DNA from: Planctomycetota bacterium
GTDB lineage: Bacteria > Planctomycetota > Planctomycetia > Planctomycetales > Planctomycetaceae
Reading direction: 5' to 3'
NCBI GenBank assembly: GCA_022600195.1
Contig: JAHZKX010000059.1
Span: 142,699 to 206,698, forward strand
Length of the DNA: 64,000 bases
Below, piece after piece: positions 10,012 to 18,773 of this stretch. Made by a program: the position numbers and the translations under genes. Positions within the stretch are counted from its first letter, which is position 1; every line of letters starts with the position of its first letter. Below the pieces are notes generated by a model. It searched no databases, was not told the origin of the DNA, and was given only the letters and a program-made list of their open reading frames with translations.

Positions 10012-10774
10012 GTGACTTCAGAAAGCGCCGACTGGCCTCACTGGCGAGGACCGACACGGAATGACGTTTCCTCGGAGTCCTCCGGTTGGGACGGAACATC
10101 GTGGCAATCGGAGAATCGCGACGAAGCCGGCCACACTGGAGGTCCGGTGCCAATCGTTGTCCAGGGGGTTCGTTGTGTTGTCGTCTTGACATTACGGAAT
10201 CTCGTCGTAACGAGGATCGAAGGCTCGAACGCGGGTCGGACTGTCGCCGTCTATCCCTGGACCACAGATTTCGGCAACAACATCGCAACACCAGCCTTTA
10301 GTGGAGATTCGGTGATAATTACCTCGGCCTACAACCATTTCACAATTTGCCGACTAAAAGTGACGCTAAACGGCGCAACAAAAGTCTGGGAAAACAAATT
10401 GGCGTCGGGAGTCTGCAGTCCGCTCATTCACTCTGGTTACGTGTACTGGGCCTGACTTGGAGTTCACTGCGTCGACTTTGAAACAGGGAAAGAATTATGG
10501 TCGGGCGGAAAAGTCGGTTCGCAGGGCTCCTGCATTCTGAATGGTGATGACCGTCTGATCGTATACGCAAACAAGGGTGATTTATCACTTGTCGAATCGG
10601 TAAAACGATCACCCCAAAAATACACACAACTTGCCACTAAAAACATTCTCTCGAAAACCGATGCCTGGCCCCATGTCATCCTTGCAAACGGTCGACTCAT
10701 TTGTCGTGACAGGAGCGGTAGTGTCCGCTGTTTAGCAGTCTCTCGGAGTAATATTTCGTCGAAGACAAATTAAA
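10012..10774 (+). pseudogene. Decayed PQQ/WD40-like repeat protein (BamB-like family)
   Basis: Reading from 10012, the frame gives ADWPHWRGPTRNDVSSES, the hallmark start of planctomycete PQQ-binding-like beta-propeller proteins. It continues with propeller strands to VYWA, stops at TGA (10453-10455), and resumes in the same frame with GVHCVDFETGKELWSGGK and later GRLICRDRSGSVRCLAV, ending at TAA 10772-10774. The total of about 250 codons is well short of the usual 400 or so, so blades are missing as well. No proper start is visible: the frame runs upstream into the end of the beta-helix gene. This is a degenerate gene, not a short functional one. Confidence 0.75.
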
Positions 10775-10810
10775 CCAGTCGCGTTGACTGGCCCAAAACC
10801 GGGATCTCAC

Positions 10811-10880
10811 CTGATTTTTTTGTTAAAGATCAGTTGGCTGTTAGATTTCAGGTTCGACAGTCAATTTGTATTCGACGAGT
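10811..10880 (+). repeat. Intergenic repeat D, copy 1
   Basis: About 70 bases match 21064-21133. The shared core includes GGCTGTTAGA and TTTGTATTCGACGA, with scattered mismatches. Both copies lie in gaps beside accessory genes. Confidence 0.6.
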
Positions 10881-11007
10881 AAAACCATCATCAAAATTTG
10901 CGTCACTCTGCGGACAAAAAATCAATCAAGTCTGAGGATAATCGATGGCAGAAATCAGTTTTTAAGCCACGGAAACTACAGTTGCATTTGGGCATCGAAG
11001 GACGTGA

Positions 11008-11394
11008 TCATGATCCTGTTGTGTTGGAATACTTCTTTAGGATCAAAATGCCCCAAAGGCCCATCCAGATTTCCAGGACCGCATAAACGATGAGAAGCAA
11101 GCTCGGTACTCCATCAACGATAATGCTGAGTATTCGTCCAAAGACCAGACCGAACATGAAGACGACCTCGGCTGTTACTGCCATGCGTGTGAAATTCGGC
11201 CGGAATGCTCCGAGGATCCAGAGTATAATCATGCCAAAGTAGAGTCCCATGATGGCTCTGAAGATGTGGGTCAGATCTGTTCCTTCCACAGACAAGTCCA
11301 GCACTTTCGGGAGAACCACAGTTGGTGCGACGCCGTAGCTTAAAGCGATTACAAAGAGTCCAGCAGCCGAGAAGATTAAATAAAATCGAGACAT
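11008..11394 (-). CDS. DUF4345-type small membrane protein
   Basis: The 128-residue protein is almost entirely hydrophobic, with four predicted membrane helices (about 5-25, 43-63, 70-88 and 95-118). The layout and the HIFRAIMGLYFGMIILWILG segment fit DUF4345, an integral membrane family of unknown function. The start has AGGAG upstream (in 11400-11415). It lies just downstream of the aminotransferase gene on the same strand, about 65 bases away, and may be read with it. Confidence 0.75.
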   Translation of the reverse strand: MSRFYLIFSAAGLFVIALSYGVAPTVVLPKVLDLSVEGTDLTHIFRAIMGLYFGMIILWILGAFRPNFTRMAVTAEVVFMFGLVFGRILSIIVDGVPSLLLIVYAVLEIWMGLWGILILKKYSNTTGS

Positions 11395-11458
11395 GGATGT
11401 GTTACTCCTGCTTTGGTTTCAATAGCTTTCAATAGCGAAAAGAAAAAGTATCAGGTCA

Positions 11459-12748
11459 TCATCTCTGGCCTGATAACGAGCCAATACAATCGGTGATAAT
11501 CGCCATCCCTTCGTCAATCAATTTCATCGGAATCGTTAACGGTGGCAAAAAACGTATTACATTGCCATGCATACCACAGGAGAGCAGGATCAATCCCTGA
11601 TCTGCTGCGGCAGCAACTAAGGATTTGGTCAATAGGGCATCTGGCTGACTCGAATCACCTGCCTTGACCAACTCCATGGCAATCATGGCACCCCGGTTGC
11701 GGATGTTTCCCACCTGGTCAGGAAACTGTTGCTGAATCTTACTCAAGTGAGACATGAAACGCTGACCAATTTCGTTGGCTCGTTCGATAAGTTGCTCCTC
11801 GGTAATCACTTCCAGTACTGCCAGACCCGCTGCACAGCCCAAAGGCGAGCCGCCATACGTACCACCCAATCCGCCCGAGTGTGGAGCATTCATAATGGAT
11901 GCCTTACCAGTCACCGCAGCGATTGGGATACCACCGGCAATACCCTTGGCCTGAGTGATCAAGTCCGGTTCGACACCAGAATGCTGCATGCAAAACATTT
12001 TACCTGTGCGTCCAAAGCCGGTCTGGATCTCATCTGCGATGAAAACAATGCCATGCTGATCGCAGGTTTTGCGTAATGAACTGAGGAAGTGGTCGGGTGC
12101 CGGGTAGAAACCTCCTTCACCCAGGACCGGTTCGATAATCAACGCAGCGACGTCTTCGGGGTCGATATCCACTTTGAATAGAGTTTCGATGGCACGGTTG
12201 GCATCTTCAACAGAGACACCATGGTATTCAATCGGGAATGGTACATGGTAGATTTCAGCCGGGAAGGGGCCGAATGATTTTTTGTAGGGTGAGATCTTGC
12301 CAGTCAGACCCATGGTCATGTTGGTACGGCCATGGAAACCCGCTTGAAAAGCGATCACTCCACGCCTGCCCGTATGCGCACGGGCAATCTTAATGCTATT
12401 CTCTACCGCTTCCGCACCGCTGGTGACAAAAATGGTTCGGCACTCGTCTGAAATAGGCGCGGCTTCATTCAGTTTTTCCGCCAGAGTCACTGCGGATTCA
12501 TATGGTGTGACCATCACGCAGGTATGGCTGAAACGTTCCAACTGTTCGGCTACGGCATTTTTCACTTTGGGATGACAATGACCAGTATTGACCACTGCAA
12601 TACCAGCACCAAAATCAATATAGCGACGGCCGTCGACATCCCAGAGTTCGGCATTTTCGGAACGCTGGATATAGATGTTGTGAGCGTTGCCTTGACCCTG
12701 GGCAAAGGCAGCCAGCTTGCGTTGTTGAAGTTGCTCGTTTTTATTCAT
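11459..12748 (-). CDS. gabT: 4-aminobutyrate aminotransferase-type class III PLP aminotransferase
   Basis: The 429-residue length is typical for GabT. Class III landmarks are present: the [15 protein letters not shown] phosphate-binding region (109-123), AGFHGRT (136-142), [11 protein letters not shown] (204-214), the PLP pyridine-binding Asp239 in [17 protein letters not shown], and the Schiff-base Lys268 in [16 protein letters not shown]. GabT moves the amino group of GABA to 2-oxoglutarate to give succinate semialdehyde and glutamate in the cytoplasm. No succinate-semialdehyde dehydrogenase gene is adjacent, so 5-aminovalerate or another omega-amino acid substrate remains possible. Confidence 0.88.
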   Translation of the reverse strand: MNKNEQLQQRKLAAFAQGQGNAHNIYIQRSENAELWDVDGRRYIDFGAGIAVVNTGHCHPKVKNAVAEQLERFSHTCVMVTPYESAVTLAEKLNEAAPISDECRTIFVTSGAEAVENSIKIARAHTGRRGVIAFQAGFHGRTNMTMGLTGKISPYKKSFGPFPAEIYHVPFPIEYHGVSVEDANRAIETLFKVDIDPEDVAALIIEPVLGEGGFYPAPDHFLSSLRKTCDQHGIVFIADEIQTGFGRTGKMFCMQHSGVEPDLITQAKGIAGGIPIAAVTGKASIMNAPHSGGLGGTYGGSPLGCAAGLAVLEVITEEQLIERANEIGQRFMSHLSKIQQQFPDQVGNIRNRGAMIAMELVKAGDSSQPDALLTKSLVAAAADQGLILLSCGMHGNVIRFLPPLTIPMKLIDEGMAIITDCIGSLSGQR

Positions 12749-13048
12749 TTGATTCCTGGTTAATTACTTTTTATTGTGTGGCTGACATCAGCCAGATTGC
12801 CATGTAGTTCTTGCTTGGGGAGAATGAAAGTGACGCATCTCAAGGGGGATGTCATTCACACGATGTTGTGGTTTATTGTATCAGTGATTTTTCTATTTGT
12901 CTGCTGGTACTTTACCAGCATGTAAGTCGAAAATGAGTTGTCTGGGGTGATTTTAGTATTAGAAACCAGCAAATTGGGACAGATACAAGGGGCTATTGGC
13001 AAAATAATACCGCGCTACCTAAACGCTGGGTGATGACAAGAACAGAAA

Positions 13049-13080
13049 AGTAATAATGAACCAGGTCTTTTTATGTTGCA
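13049..13080 (+). repeat. Dispersed motif C, copy 1
   Basis: AAGTAATAATGAACCAGGTC followed by a T-rich run and TTGC. Similar stretches lie at 22960-22980, 23290-23322 and 28862-28895. Shared consensus: AGYAATAATG, two or three variable bases, then CAGGTCT or CAGATTT and often TTTAGTTGC or TTTTGTTGC. Confidence 0.55.
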
Positions 13081-13087
13081 TTATAAC

Positions 13088-13145
13088 CGTCGAATAATCG
13101 TCGAGCAGAATATTGTTACCGCGTGGTCGACTTAACAGGAGTTCG
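13088..13145 (+). repeat. Repeat A, copy 1
   Basis: The 58 bases match 18708-18765 with about five mismatches. The shared core includes CAGAATATTG and ACCGCGTGGT. Direct orientation. Confidence 0.8.
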
Positions 13146-13201
13146 AGGAGACGATTTCCATCTGGACGGTTTTGGCATGCATGTTTTAATCAACGTTTTA
13201 A
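13141..13201 (+). repeat. Repeat B, copy 1
   Basis: About 60 bases match 14819-14877 with a few mismatches and one small indel. The core is GGTTTTGGCATGCATGTTTT. It directly continues repeat A at this site only. Confidence 0.8.
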
Positions 13202-13471
13202 GAGATACTCAATATTTTACAGCTGCTCTAAGAAGCAGGGCTGACGAGATCTATCATCCAACGTTATAGGGGAATGTCACATTGATTGAGTGAATACAAA
13301 CTCGACGTTCTCAGGAATTTGGTGGAGTGGGGCTTGAGCTTCTCAGCTCACATCCACTGGGCGAGAAAAAACAATTTGCACGAGTCACAGCATTTGGTAT
13401 CATCCTTTCCTAAGGTTGCGGATATAACTTGACGCGAGTGTCCCATCCGTTAGGAGTTAATAGCCAGAACC

Positions 13472-14797
13472 ATGTCGAGAAATGTGATCCCATTCGCGAT
13501 TCTATTGCTCGTGTCAGGCAGTGTTCGGGGGGACAAACCGAGTTGTCCACCGATGCAAACATCCCCCTGGGGCGTGCAGCAGCATGGATTGCAATGCCGG
13601 GTGGAGGTACCGACCGCAATCGAACAGGGAATGCCTGTTAAAGTGAATGTTGAACTGCGTAGCAACCCCAAGACTCTTCAGCCAGGAGTCCGTCAGCTCA
13701 ATGGTTATCTTCCCTCTGCATTTCTTAGCTTATCGCTGTCGAATCTGAAGACCGGGAAGGCTTTTACCATTCAACCCTACGACTCAACTTTCGACATGCT
13801 GTTTTTCGATTCAGCAAAATTTGCTCATCCCTTGGATGGTAGTTTGTTGAAGCGATGGCAAGTTCAGTTTCCATTGGCCACTCTTTACAAAGCCATTGAA
13901 CCCGGCATTTACGAATGTCGAGTCAAGTATTCGTTCCCTGAAAAGCGGCCGCAATCGTGGCCTAACGATGCCGAATGGAAAAAAGCCGGTTTTTGGTCCG
14001 GCACGGTCACCTCCGGAAAATTCCAGATCGATGTTCATAAGGAGACAGCTAAGTCGAGGGTATACCTGCTCCCCAAACGTCTTCGTCTGGAGAAAGAGTT
14101 GATGAGGGTTCGCAGCGGGAAAGACGCGAAAATCGTTCCAGTACCGACTATTCGGTTTGCGAAGGAAGATGCCGTAGAAGTGACGGTACCCGTTAGGAAC
14201 GGACATTTTGTGGCAACTTTCATCTACATGAATAAGCAAAAAGAGAGAAGTAGTTTACAGGGAGGTTCACCGCAGCCTGATGATCAGAATAGCATCGACG
14301 CATGGTATCAATATAAGGGAGGAGACAAGACAGTCGCGTATGAATTCGTGCTGTTTGAAACTGCAGATCGGCCGGAGCACGGTTGGCTTCCCAGTCCCCG
14401 TTCCGGTGGCAGCCGAGTCTTGTGGAAAAAAAACATCACGGTATCTCTTTCCCAGCAAGCGTTCCGCAAACAACCAGCCACCGCGATGGACTTTTCGGAC
14501 TTCGGTATCACCGATACACATCTTGCGCTCATTAAGGGATCGTCGCACCTGAAACGTCTCGATCTTAGTAACACTGATATCGCAGACGCGGACCTGATGA
14601 ATCTGCACGATTTAAAACATCTCGATTTACTGCACCTCTACAACACAAAAATCAGTGACACAGGGCTGACACAACTCAAGGGGCTAACGAAACTCAAGAT
14701 TCTTACTCTCCAGAAAACCAAAGTCACCGCCCCAGGTGTCGCCAAGCTCCAGAAGTCTCTGCCGACCTGTAAAATCGAATGGGACGGAGCGAAGTGA
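13472..14797 (+). CDS. Secreted protein with C-terminal leucine-rich repeats
   Basis: The 441-residue protein has a short signal peptide (about 1-20). A beta-rich region follows (about 30-330) with no family recognised. About four LRR units occupy residues 340-430 (LALIKGSSHLKRLDLSNTDI, LKHLDLLHLYNTKISDTGL, LTKLKILTLQKTKV). The xxLxxLxLxxTxIxDxGL pattern is the common planctomycete LRR type. A role in extracellular binding is inferred. The gene is bracketed by repeats A+B upstream and B downstream. Confidence 0.7.
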   Translation: MSRNVIPFAILLLVSGSVRGDKPSCPPMQTSPWGVQQHGLQCRVEVPTAIEQGMPVKVNVELRSNPKTLQPGVRQLNGYLPSAFLSLSLSNLKTGKAFTIQPYDSTFDMLFFDSAKFAHPLDGSLLKRWQVQFPLATLYKAIEPGIYECRVKYSFPEKRPQSWPNDAEWKKAGFWSGTVTSGKFQIDVHKETAKSRVYLLPKRLRLEKELMRVRSGKDAKIVPVPTIRFAKEDAVEVTVPVRNGHFVATFIYMNKQKERSSLQGGSPQPDDQNSIDAWYQYKGGDKTVAYEFVLFETADRPEHGWLPSPRSGGSRVLWKKNITVSLSQQAFRKQPATAMDFSDFGITDTHLALIKGSSHLKRLDLSNTDIADADLMNLHDLKHLDLLHLYNTKISDTGLTQLKGLTKLKILTLQKTKVTAPGVAKLQKSLPTCKIEWDGAK

Positions 14798-14818
14798 GCC
14801 ATTCGTCCGCGCATTCAG

Positions 14819-14877
14819 GTTCGATGAGACGATTTCCGTCTGGATGGTTTTGGCATGCATGTTTTTATTCAACGTAT
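14819..14877 (+). repeat. Repeat B, copy 2
   Basis: The partner of 13141-13201. It starts 22 bases after the LRR gene stop, without repeat A in front of it. Confidence 0.8.
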
Positions 14878-15131
14878 TCTGTTTGAGTTGCTCAATGAGT
14901 TATATGCCGTTGTTATACCTTGTTGTGTTTCCAGTTTTTCATTTCAGCGGCTACCAACTGTATCGGTTTTATTCGAATGAATTTATAACTTGTAAAGCAA
15001 ATTCCCTCAGGTATTATAAATTGTATCTTGGTTTCATAACCAGCATTGTAAGTATGATACGAAGCTACTGGGGCGTCATATCAGAACAGGTCCGTGCAGG
15101 TTAATAACAAGTTATTCCTGAAAGCTCAAAA
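14878..15131. other. AT-rich intergenic gap
   Basis: With repeat B this gap covers 14798-15131. A hydrophobic open frame runs through it to 15104, but it starts inside the LRR gene and crosses the repeat, so I do not call it a gene. Nothing else is recognised. Confidence 0.4.
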
Positions 15132-16343
15132 ATGTGGCGAATCTGTCTTTCGACGTGGTTGACGCTAGTGTCAATGCATGGCTTATGCTGGGCACAGGAC
15201 GTAACGCTCTTCAACAGCGACTCCAAACATCCGTGGAATGTTTGCTACAAGGTACTTAGCAACATTGGGAACACCGACCTGAACGACGCTAAGTCCCTGC
15301 AAAAAGCTTCAGACGCTGTAGGTACTTTGCTCAAATCGTCGGTAAAGACGCATCCTCGTTTACCGATTCAGCGTGCTGCCATGCAGCGCGAGGCCTGGCG
15401 AACCTTTGAATTGCTGGTAGATCAACTTGAATTTACAGAGCCACCCAACCGCACCCTACGATACCGACTGGCAAAATTAATTTCTCTGACTGCACTCTCA
15501 CCGCGGGAGATCGGTGATCTTAAGACGAACTACACGACTTCTCCGCTCGGGAACAAATTGCCCCGTGACGCCACAAACAATCTTGAACTTCCCACAGACC
15601 TGTTCGATCCAGATGGCGAATGGGTTCAGCTTACACACCGAAAGATCAATCGTGTGGCACTCACGCACGAATCTTCGCACGGCGGAAGATCCGAATTTCT
15701 CCTGTTTCTTCGGTTCCCTGAAGGCAAAAAGCAAGCGAACGCTTATGTCAAGAAATTCAATAAGTATGCGGCAGTGGAAGCAGAACGCCGACGTGAGGCT
15801 CTCTTCCGATTAACACCCCGGCGGAAACCGCTTCCTCCACTACCGGAATTCCCGCAAGGTGTGCGGGCAATTCTTGTCGAACGTATGCTCGTGATTTCAA
15901 CAAGCGGCATCCCGAAAACGACTCCAATCATCCTGTCGATCGCATTTAATGACTTAACGCCTACCATAAGCGAACGCACCCGCACTCAACATCGTTTGCG
16001 GAGTGCAGTATTTGAAATGTCCTTTGAGCATCTTCTCGATACTAGCGCCATCACTTCACTAAGAAGACTCAAGTTCGGCGAACCATTCTTCGGCGAACAA
16101 CATTTTCCAAAGGGATTGCAGCAGTGTGCCCAATGCCACGCAGACAATGGATTAGCCACGCTGCATTCCAACTTTGGCGGCGTCGTGATCCCCAATGACC
16201 GAGGTATGTTGATCGTAACCAATGGATCACCCTCTAAGACAGCACAATGGAAATTACGCCAGCCCAACTATTCGGTGTTGTTAGGTTACCTTGAGGCTCT
16301 TTCGGGTGCCGATTCAAATTCGCAGGAATCACAAAGCCGTTAA
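15132..16343 (+). CDS. Secreted protein with one C-terminal CxxCH motif
   Basis: The 403-residue protein has a signal peptide (about 1-22, ending LCWAQ). A single heme-type motif, C332-A-Q-C335-H336, is followed by a conserved-looking tail (HSNFGGVVIPNDRGMLIV). The first 320 residues match no family I recognise. Planctomycete proteins of this kind often appear next to sigma-factor operons without a known role. Heme binding is inferred from the motif alone. The ATG at 15132 has only a weak ribosome binding site. Confidence 0.65.
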   Translation: MWRICLSTWLTLVSMHGLCWAQDVTLFNSDSKHPWNVCYKVLSNIGNTDLNDAKSLQKASDAVGTLLKSSVKTHPRLPIQRAAMQREAWRTFELLVDQLEFTEPPNRTLRYRLAKLISLTALSPREIGDLKTNYTTSPLGNKLPRDATNNLELPTDLFDPDGEWVQLTHRKINRVALTHESSHGGRSEFLLFLRFPEGKKQANAYVKKFNKYAAVEAERRREALFRLTPRRKPLPPLPEFPQGVRAILVERMLVISTSGIPKTTPIILSIAFNDLTPTISERTRTQHRLRSAVFEMSFEHLLDTSAITSLRRLKFGEPFFGEQHFPKGLQQCAQCHADNGLATLHSNFGGVVIPNDRGMLIVTNGSPSKTAQWKLRQPNYSVLLGYLEALSGADSNSQESQSR

Positions 16344-16409
16344 CCGGAGCATTCATTCACGCGCCAACTGAAATCGAAGTCTTCCGTTCTTGCCAAGTTT
16401 GAACAGACG

Positions 16410-16565
16410 TTAGCTGCGATTCTGCCTCATGAATTCACTAGACGATCCAGTAAGCAAGGAGTCTACGAGCGATTCAGCGTTCGCCTTAGTGAGCATCGCC
16501 CCATGACCACCACCAAACGGACCACGGACATGCACCCACCAGGAAGCCGCGTGCGCATTTTCTTT
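16410..16565 (-). pseudogene. C-terminal remnant of an unidentified gene
   Basis: An open minus-strand frame of about 51 codons ends at the stop 16410-16412. It reads a protein-like tail including WWVHVRGPFGGGHGAMLT and NAESLVDSLLTGSSS. The frame closes upstream at a TGA without a start codon. The G-rich motif and helical end look like a genuine C-terminus, but I cannot name the family. It lies in the 430-base gap between the CxxCH protein and the sigma factor; the rest of the gap shows nothing. Confidence 0.35.
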
Positions 16566-16769
16566 TCATCGAGTCTCTTCAACGACAGTCATCATTAAAA
16601 CTAGCTTCCAGTCATACCACGGCCAATACCAGAATCCTACTTACGTTTTGATCATTAGCTTATGTGCCTTTGAATTAGTTTGAAAAAATTCAGTTTTTCG
16701 TGTCGCATTTCAGTATTGTTGATGCTCTTGTATTATGGGATGGGAGAATTGTTAGTGAAGACTCATTGA

Positions 16770-17288
16770 ATGCAAACAACAACAGAACTTGTAGAACTTG
16801 CAAAAACGGGAGATTGTGACGCTATTGGTGCGCTCGTGGATCGTTACGAACGTGCAGCAGTTGTCATTGCCTGGACGATTCTCGGCGATTTCCACCTTGC
16901 TCAAGATGTTGCGCAAGATTGTTTTGTCGTCGCATTTCGGCAACTTTCTCAGCTGCGTTCGAGTGAAGCGTTCGGAGGTTGGTTGATGACCAGTGTTCGC
17001 CGCAAAGCCATCAAATTGAAGGCCCGTGCTGGCGATGAAACCGTGGATTTTCCACTTTCCGAATTGCCTGACAGAGACAGTGATTGGGTATTCGTCCTTG
17101 AAGAAATTTTGCCGATGTTGAGGGAATTGCCGGAACAAGAATTTCAAGTGATCAACTTTCGTTACTTGAACGGATTTAGCGTGAAGGAAATTGCGATTGA
17201 GACGGGGCGACCAATTGGCACGGTGACCAAGCAGCTTTCGCGAGCGGTTAGAAGATTACGAACAATGGTGAATGAGGTTGAGCTATGA
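16770..17288 (+). CDS. ECF-type RNA polymerase sigma factor
   Basis: The 172-residue protein has sigma-70 region 2 at about 20-80 (LAQDVAQDCFVVAFRQLSQL, FGGWLMTSVRRKAI) and region 4 at about 115-165 (FRYLNGFSVKEIAIETGRP followed by GTVTKQLSRAVRRLR, a helix-turn-helix). It redirects RNA polymerase to an unknown regulon. Its stop overlaps the start of the next gene by four bases (ATGA), so the following membrane protein is translationally coupled and probably controls it. Confidence 0.9.
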   Translation: MQTTTELVELAKTGDCDAIGALVDRYERAAVVIAWTILGDFHLAQDVAQDCFVVAFRQLSQLRSSEAFGGWLMTSVRRKAIKLKARAGDETVDFPLSELPDRDSDWVFVLEEILPMLRELPEQEFQVINFRYLNGFSVKEIAIETGRPIGTVTKQLSRAVRRLRTMVNEVEL

Positions 17289-18538
17289 ATTCTAATGAGT
17301 CTTCTGAATTCGATATTGAACGTCGACTTGAGCAAATCGGTAACTCCATGCGTCGGAATGTTTCATTGAGGAACGGTGTGCTCGATCAGCTCCAATCTGA
17401 CCCTGGAGACAACAGAGACGCTTCGGAAATTACTCGGAAATCCGAACGGAAATACTTTCTTCGATTCGGAGAGTTGACGTTGTTACGTAAATTGTTGCTC
17501 GGCGGTTTGGCAGCCTCGGTATTATTGCTGCTTACGTTTGGGGTCTTTACATCGTCGGCCACGGTTTCCTTTGCCCAAGTCATCGAGAACGTTCGCAAGG
17601 CGACGAACTATCAAGCTGATGTGAGGGTGGTCAGTATTAAAGATCGTGACGCCTCTCCGGTGTCCGAAGGGAAGATGTACTGGAGGATTCCTGGTGACTC
17701 TCGTTTGGTAGAGTATGTTGGCTCAATGAACAGGAAGGGCGCGAAGGAATTGGCTTGGGTACAAGTTCACTTTCGCTCCAAACCTGGCGTTGCATGGACT
17801 GTTAAATCAAAAAGCTATCGTGTCGAGCCCCCGCATCTAGGCACCACATCACCCATTATCATGTTGCAAAACCTGGTGGACTTTGAAGACAGTGCGTCTC
17901 GTCAACTAGGCTCAAAGTCGATTAACGGTATTGATTGCGTCGGTTTTGAGATTGAACTTGGCGAAGTTGATCCAAACGCAGGGAAAGGTACGATCCGCGT
18001 GTGGGTCGATAAAGAGAAACAGCTTCCATTGCTCGTCTCAATGCAGCTATATCATGAGGTTCCATTCGAAATGATTTTGGAGAACATCGTCTGGAACGCA
18101 GAGCTCGAGGAAACGTTGTTCTCTACGGAACCACCGGCAGGTTACACACTTGAGACGCCCAATAACATGTCGCATGAAAAGCAAGTCGCATCAATAATCA
18201 GTGCGTTCAAGCTATTCGCGGTTCTCAATGATGGTAAATATCCTCAGGTTTCCATGATCTATGGAGATGTGACACTCAGCACTCTCCTGGAACTGGCTGG
18301 CTATGCAGGTCGCAAACCTGGTGCATGGATGCGTGAGGAAAAATACACAAAAATTAAGGAATCGGGACTCGGTTGGGGTACGCTAAATCAGATCATGCGA
18401 ACTAACGCAGAGGCTTCGTACAACGGCCTTGTTGTTGGCCCCGGCGATTCGGACAAAGTCCTTTTCCGATGGAAGCTGAATGACGGTTCTTATCAAGTCA
18501 TCTACGGCGATCTTCGTACTGAGAAGAAGGTTAAGTAG
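17285..18538 (+). CDS. Membrane protein coupled to the ECF sigma factor (likely anti-sigma) with LolA-like domain
   Basis: The 417-residue protein has a cytoplasmic N-terminus of about 65 residues and one membrane helix (about 66-86, LLLGGLAASVLLLLTFGVF). A periplasmic region (about 95-285) follows whose beta pattern resembles the lipoprotein-carrier LolA/LppX fold. The C-terminal domain (about 290-410) resembles those of other planctomycete sigma partners. No HCC zinc anti-sigma motif is visible. Gene coupling to the sigma factor and the one-helix topology support an anti-sigma or signal-sensing role, but this is inference. Confidence 0.7.
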   Translation: MNSNESSEFDIERRLEQIGNSMRRNVSLRNGVLDQLQSDPGDNRDASEITRKSERKYFLRFGELTLLRKLLLGGLAASVLLLLTFGVFTSSATVSFAQVIENVRKATNYQADVRVVSIKDRDASPVSEGKMYWRIPGDSRLVEYVGSMNRKGAKELAWVQVHFRSKPGVAWTVKSKSYRVEPPHLGTTSPIIMLQNLVDFEDSASRQLGSKSINGIDCVGFEIELGEVDPNAGKGTIRVWVDKEKQLPLLVSMQLYHEVPFEMILENIVWNAELEETLFSTEPPAGYTLETPNNMSHEKQVASIISAFKLFAVLNDGKYPQVSMIYGDVTLSTLLELAGYAGRKPGAWMREEKYTKIKESGLGWGTLNQIMRTNAEASYNGLVVGPGDSDKVLFRWKLNDGSYQVIYGDLRTEKKVK

Positions 18539-18707
18539 CAGTCAAATCTACATCAGAAGGTCAAAAAAGTCTGCCGACCCGAATTTACACGGTATCAGAC
18601 TCGCTCCAACAATTTTCATCTGATCACGTTTTTAGTGGCTTGCAAATATTATGCATACTTGTCATATGGCTAAACGAAAAAATTAAAAACGGTTTTGCTT
18701 CTATTAG

Positions 18708-18765
18708 CGTCAAATAATCGTCGAACAGAATATTGATACCGCGTGGTAGACTTAACGGGAGTTCG
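18708..18765 (+). repeat. Repeat A, copy 2
   Basis: The partner of 13088-13145, same orientation. It ends 8 bases before the stop of the S9 peptidase gene and is not followed by repeat B here. Confidence 0.8.
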
Positions 18766-18773
18766 CTAATCAT

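Larger units (their letters stand above)
12749..13471. other. Repeat-bearing intergenic gap
   Basis: A 720-base gap with no convincing coding remnant. It contains a copy of motif C (about 13049-13080) followed directly by repeats A (13088-13145) and B (13141-13201), described separately. It must also hold the promoters of gabT (minus) and the LRR gene (plus). Confidence 0.6.

Noticed and set aside
14736..15104. 122-codon hydrophobic open frame after the LRR gene
   Set aside because: It starts inside the LRR gene and crosses repeat B; its hydrophobic part arises from AT-rich DNA, with no ribosome binding site.
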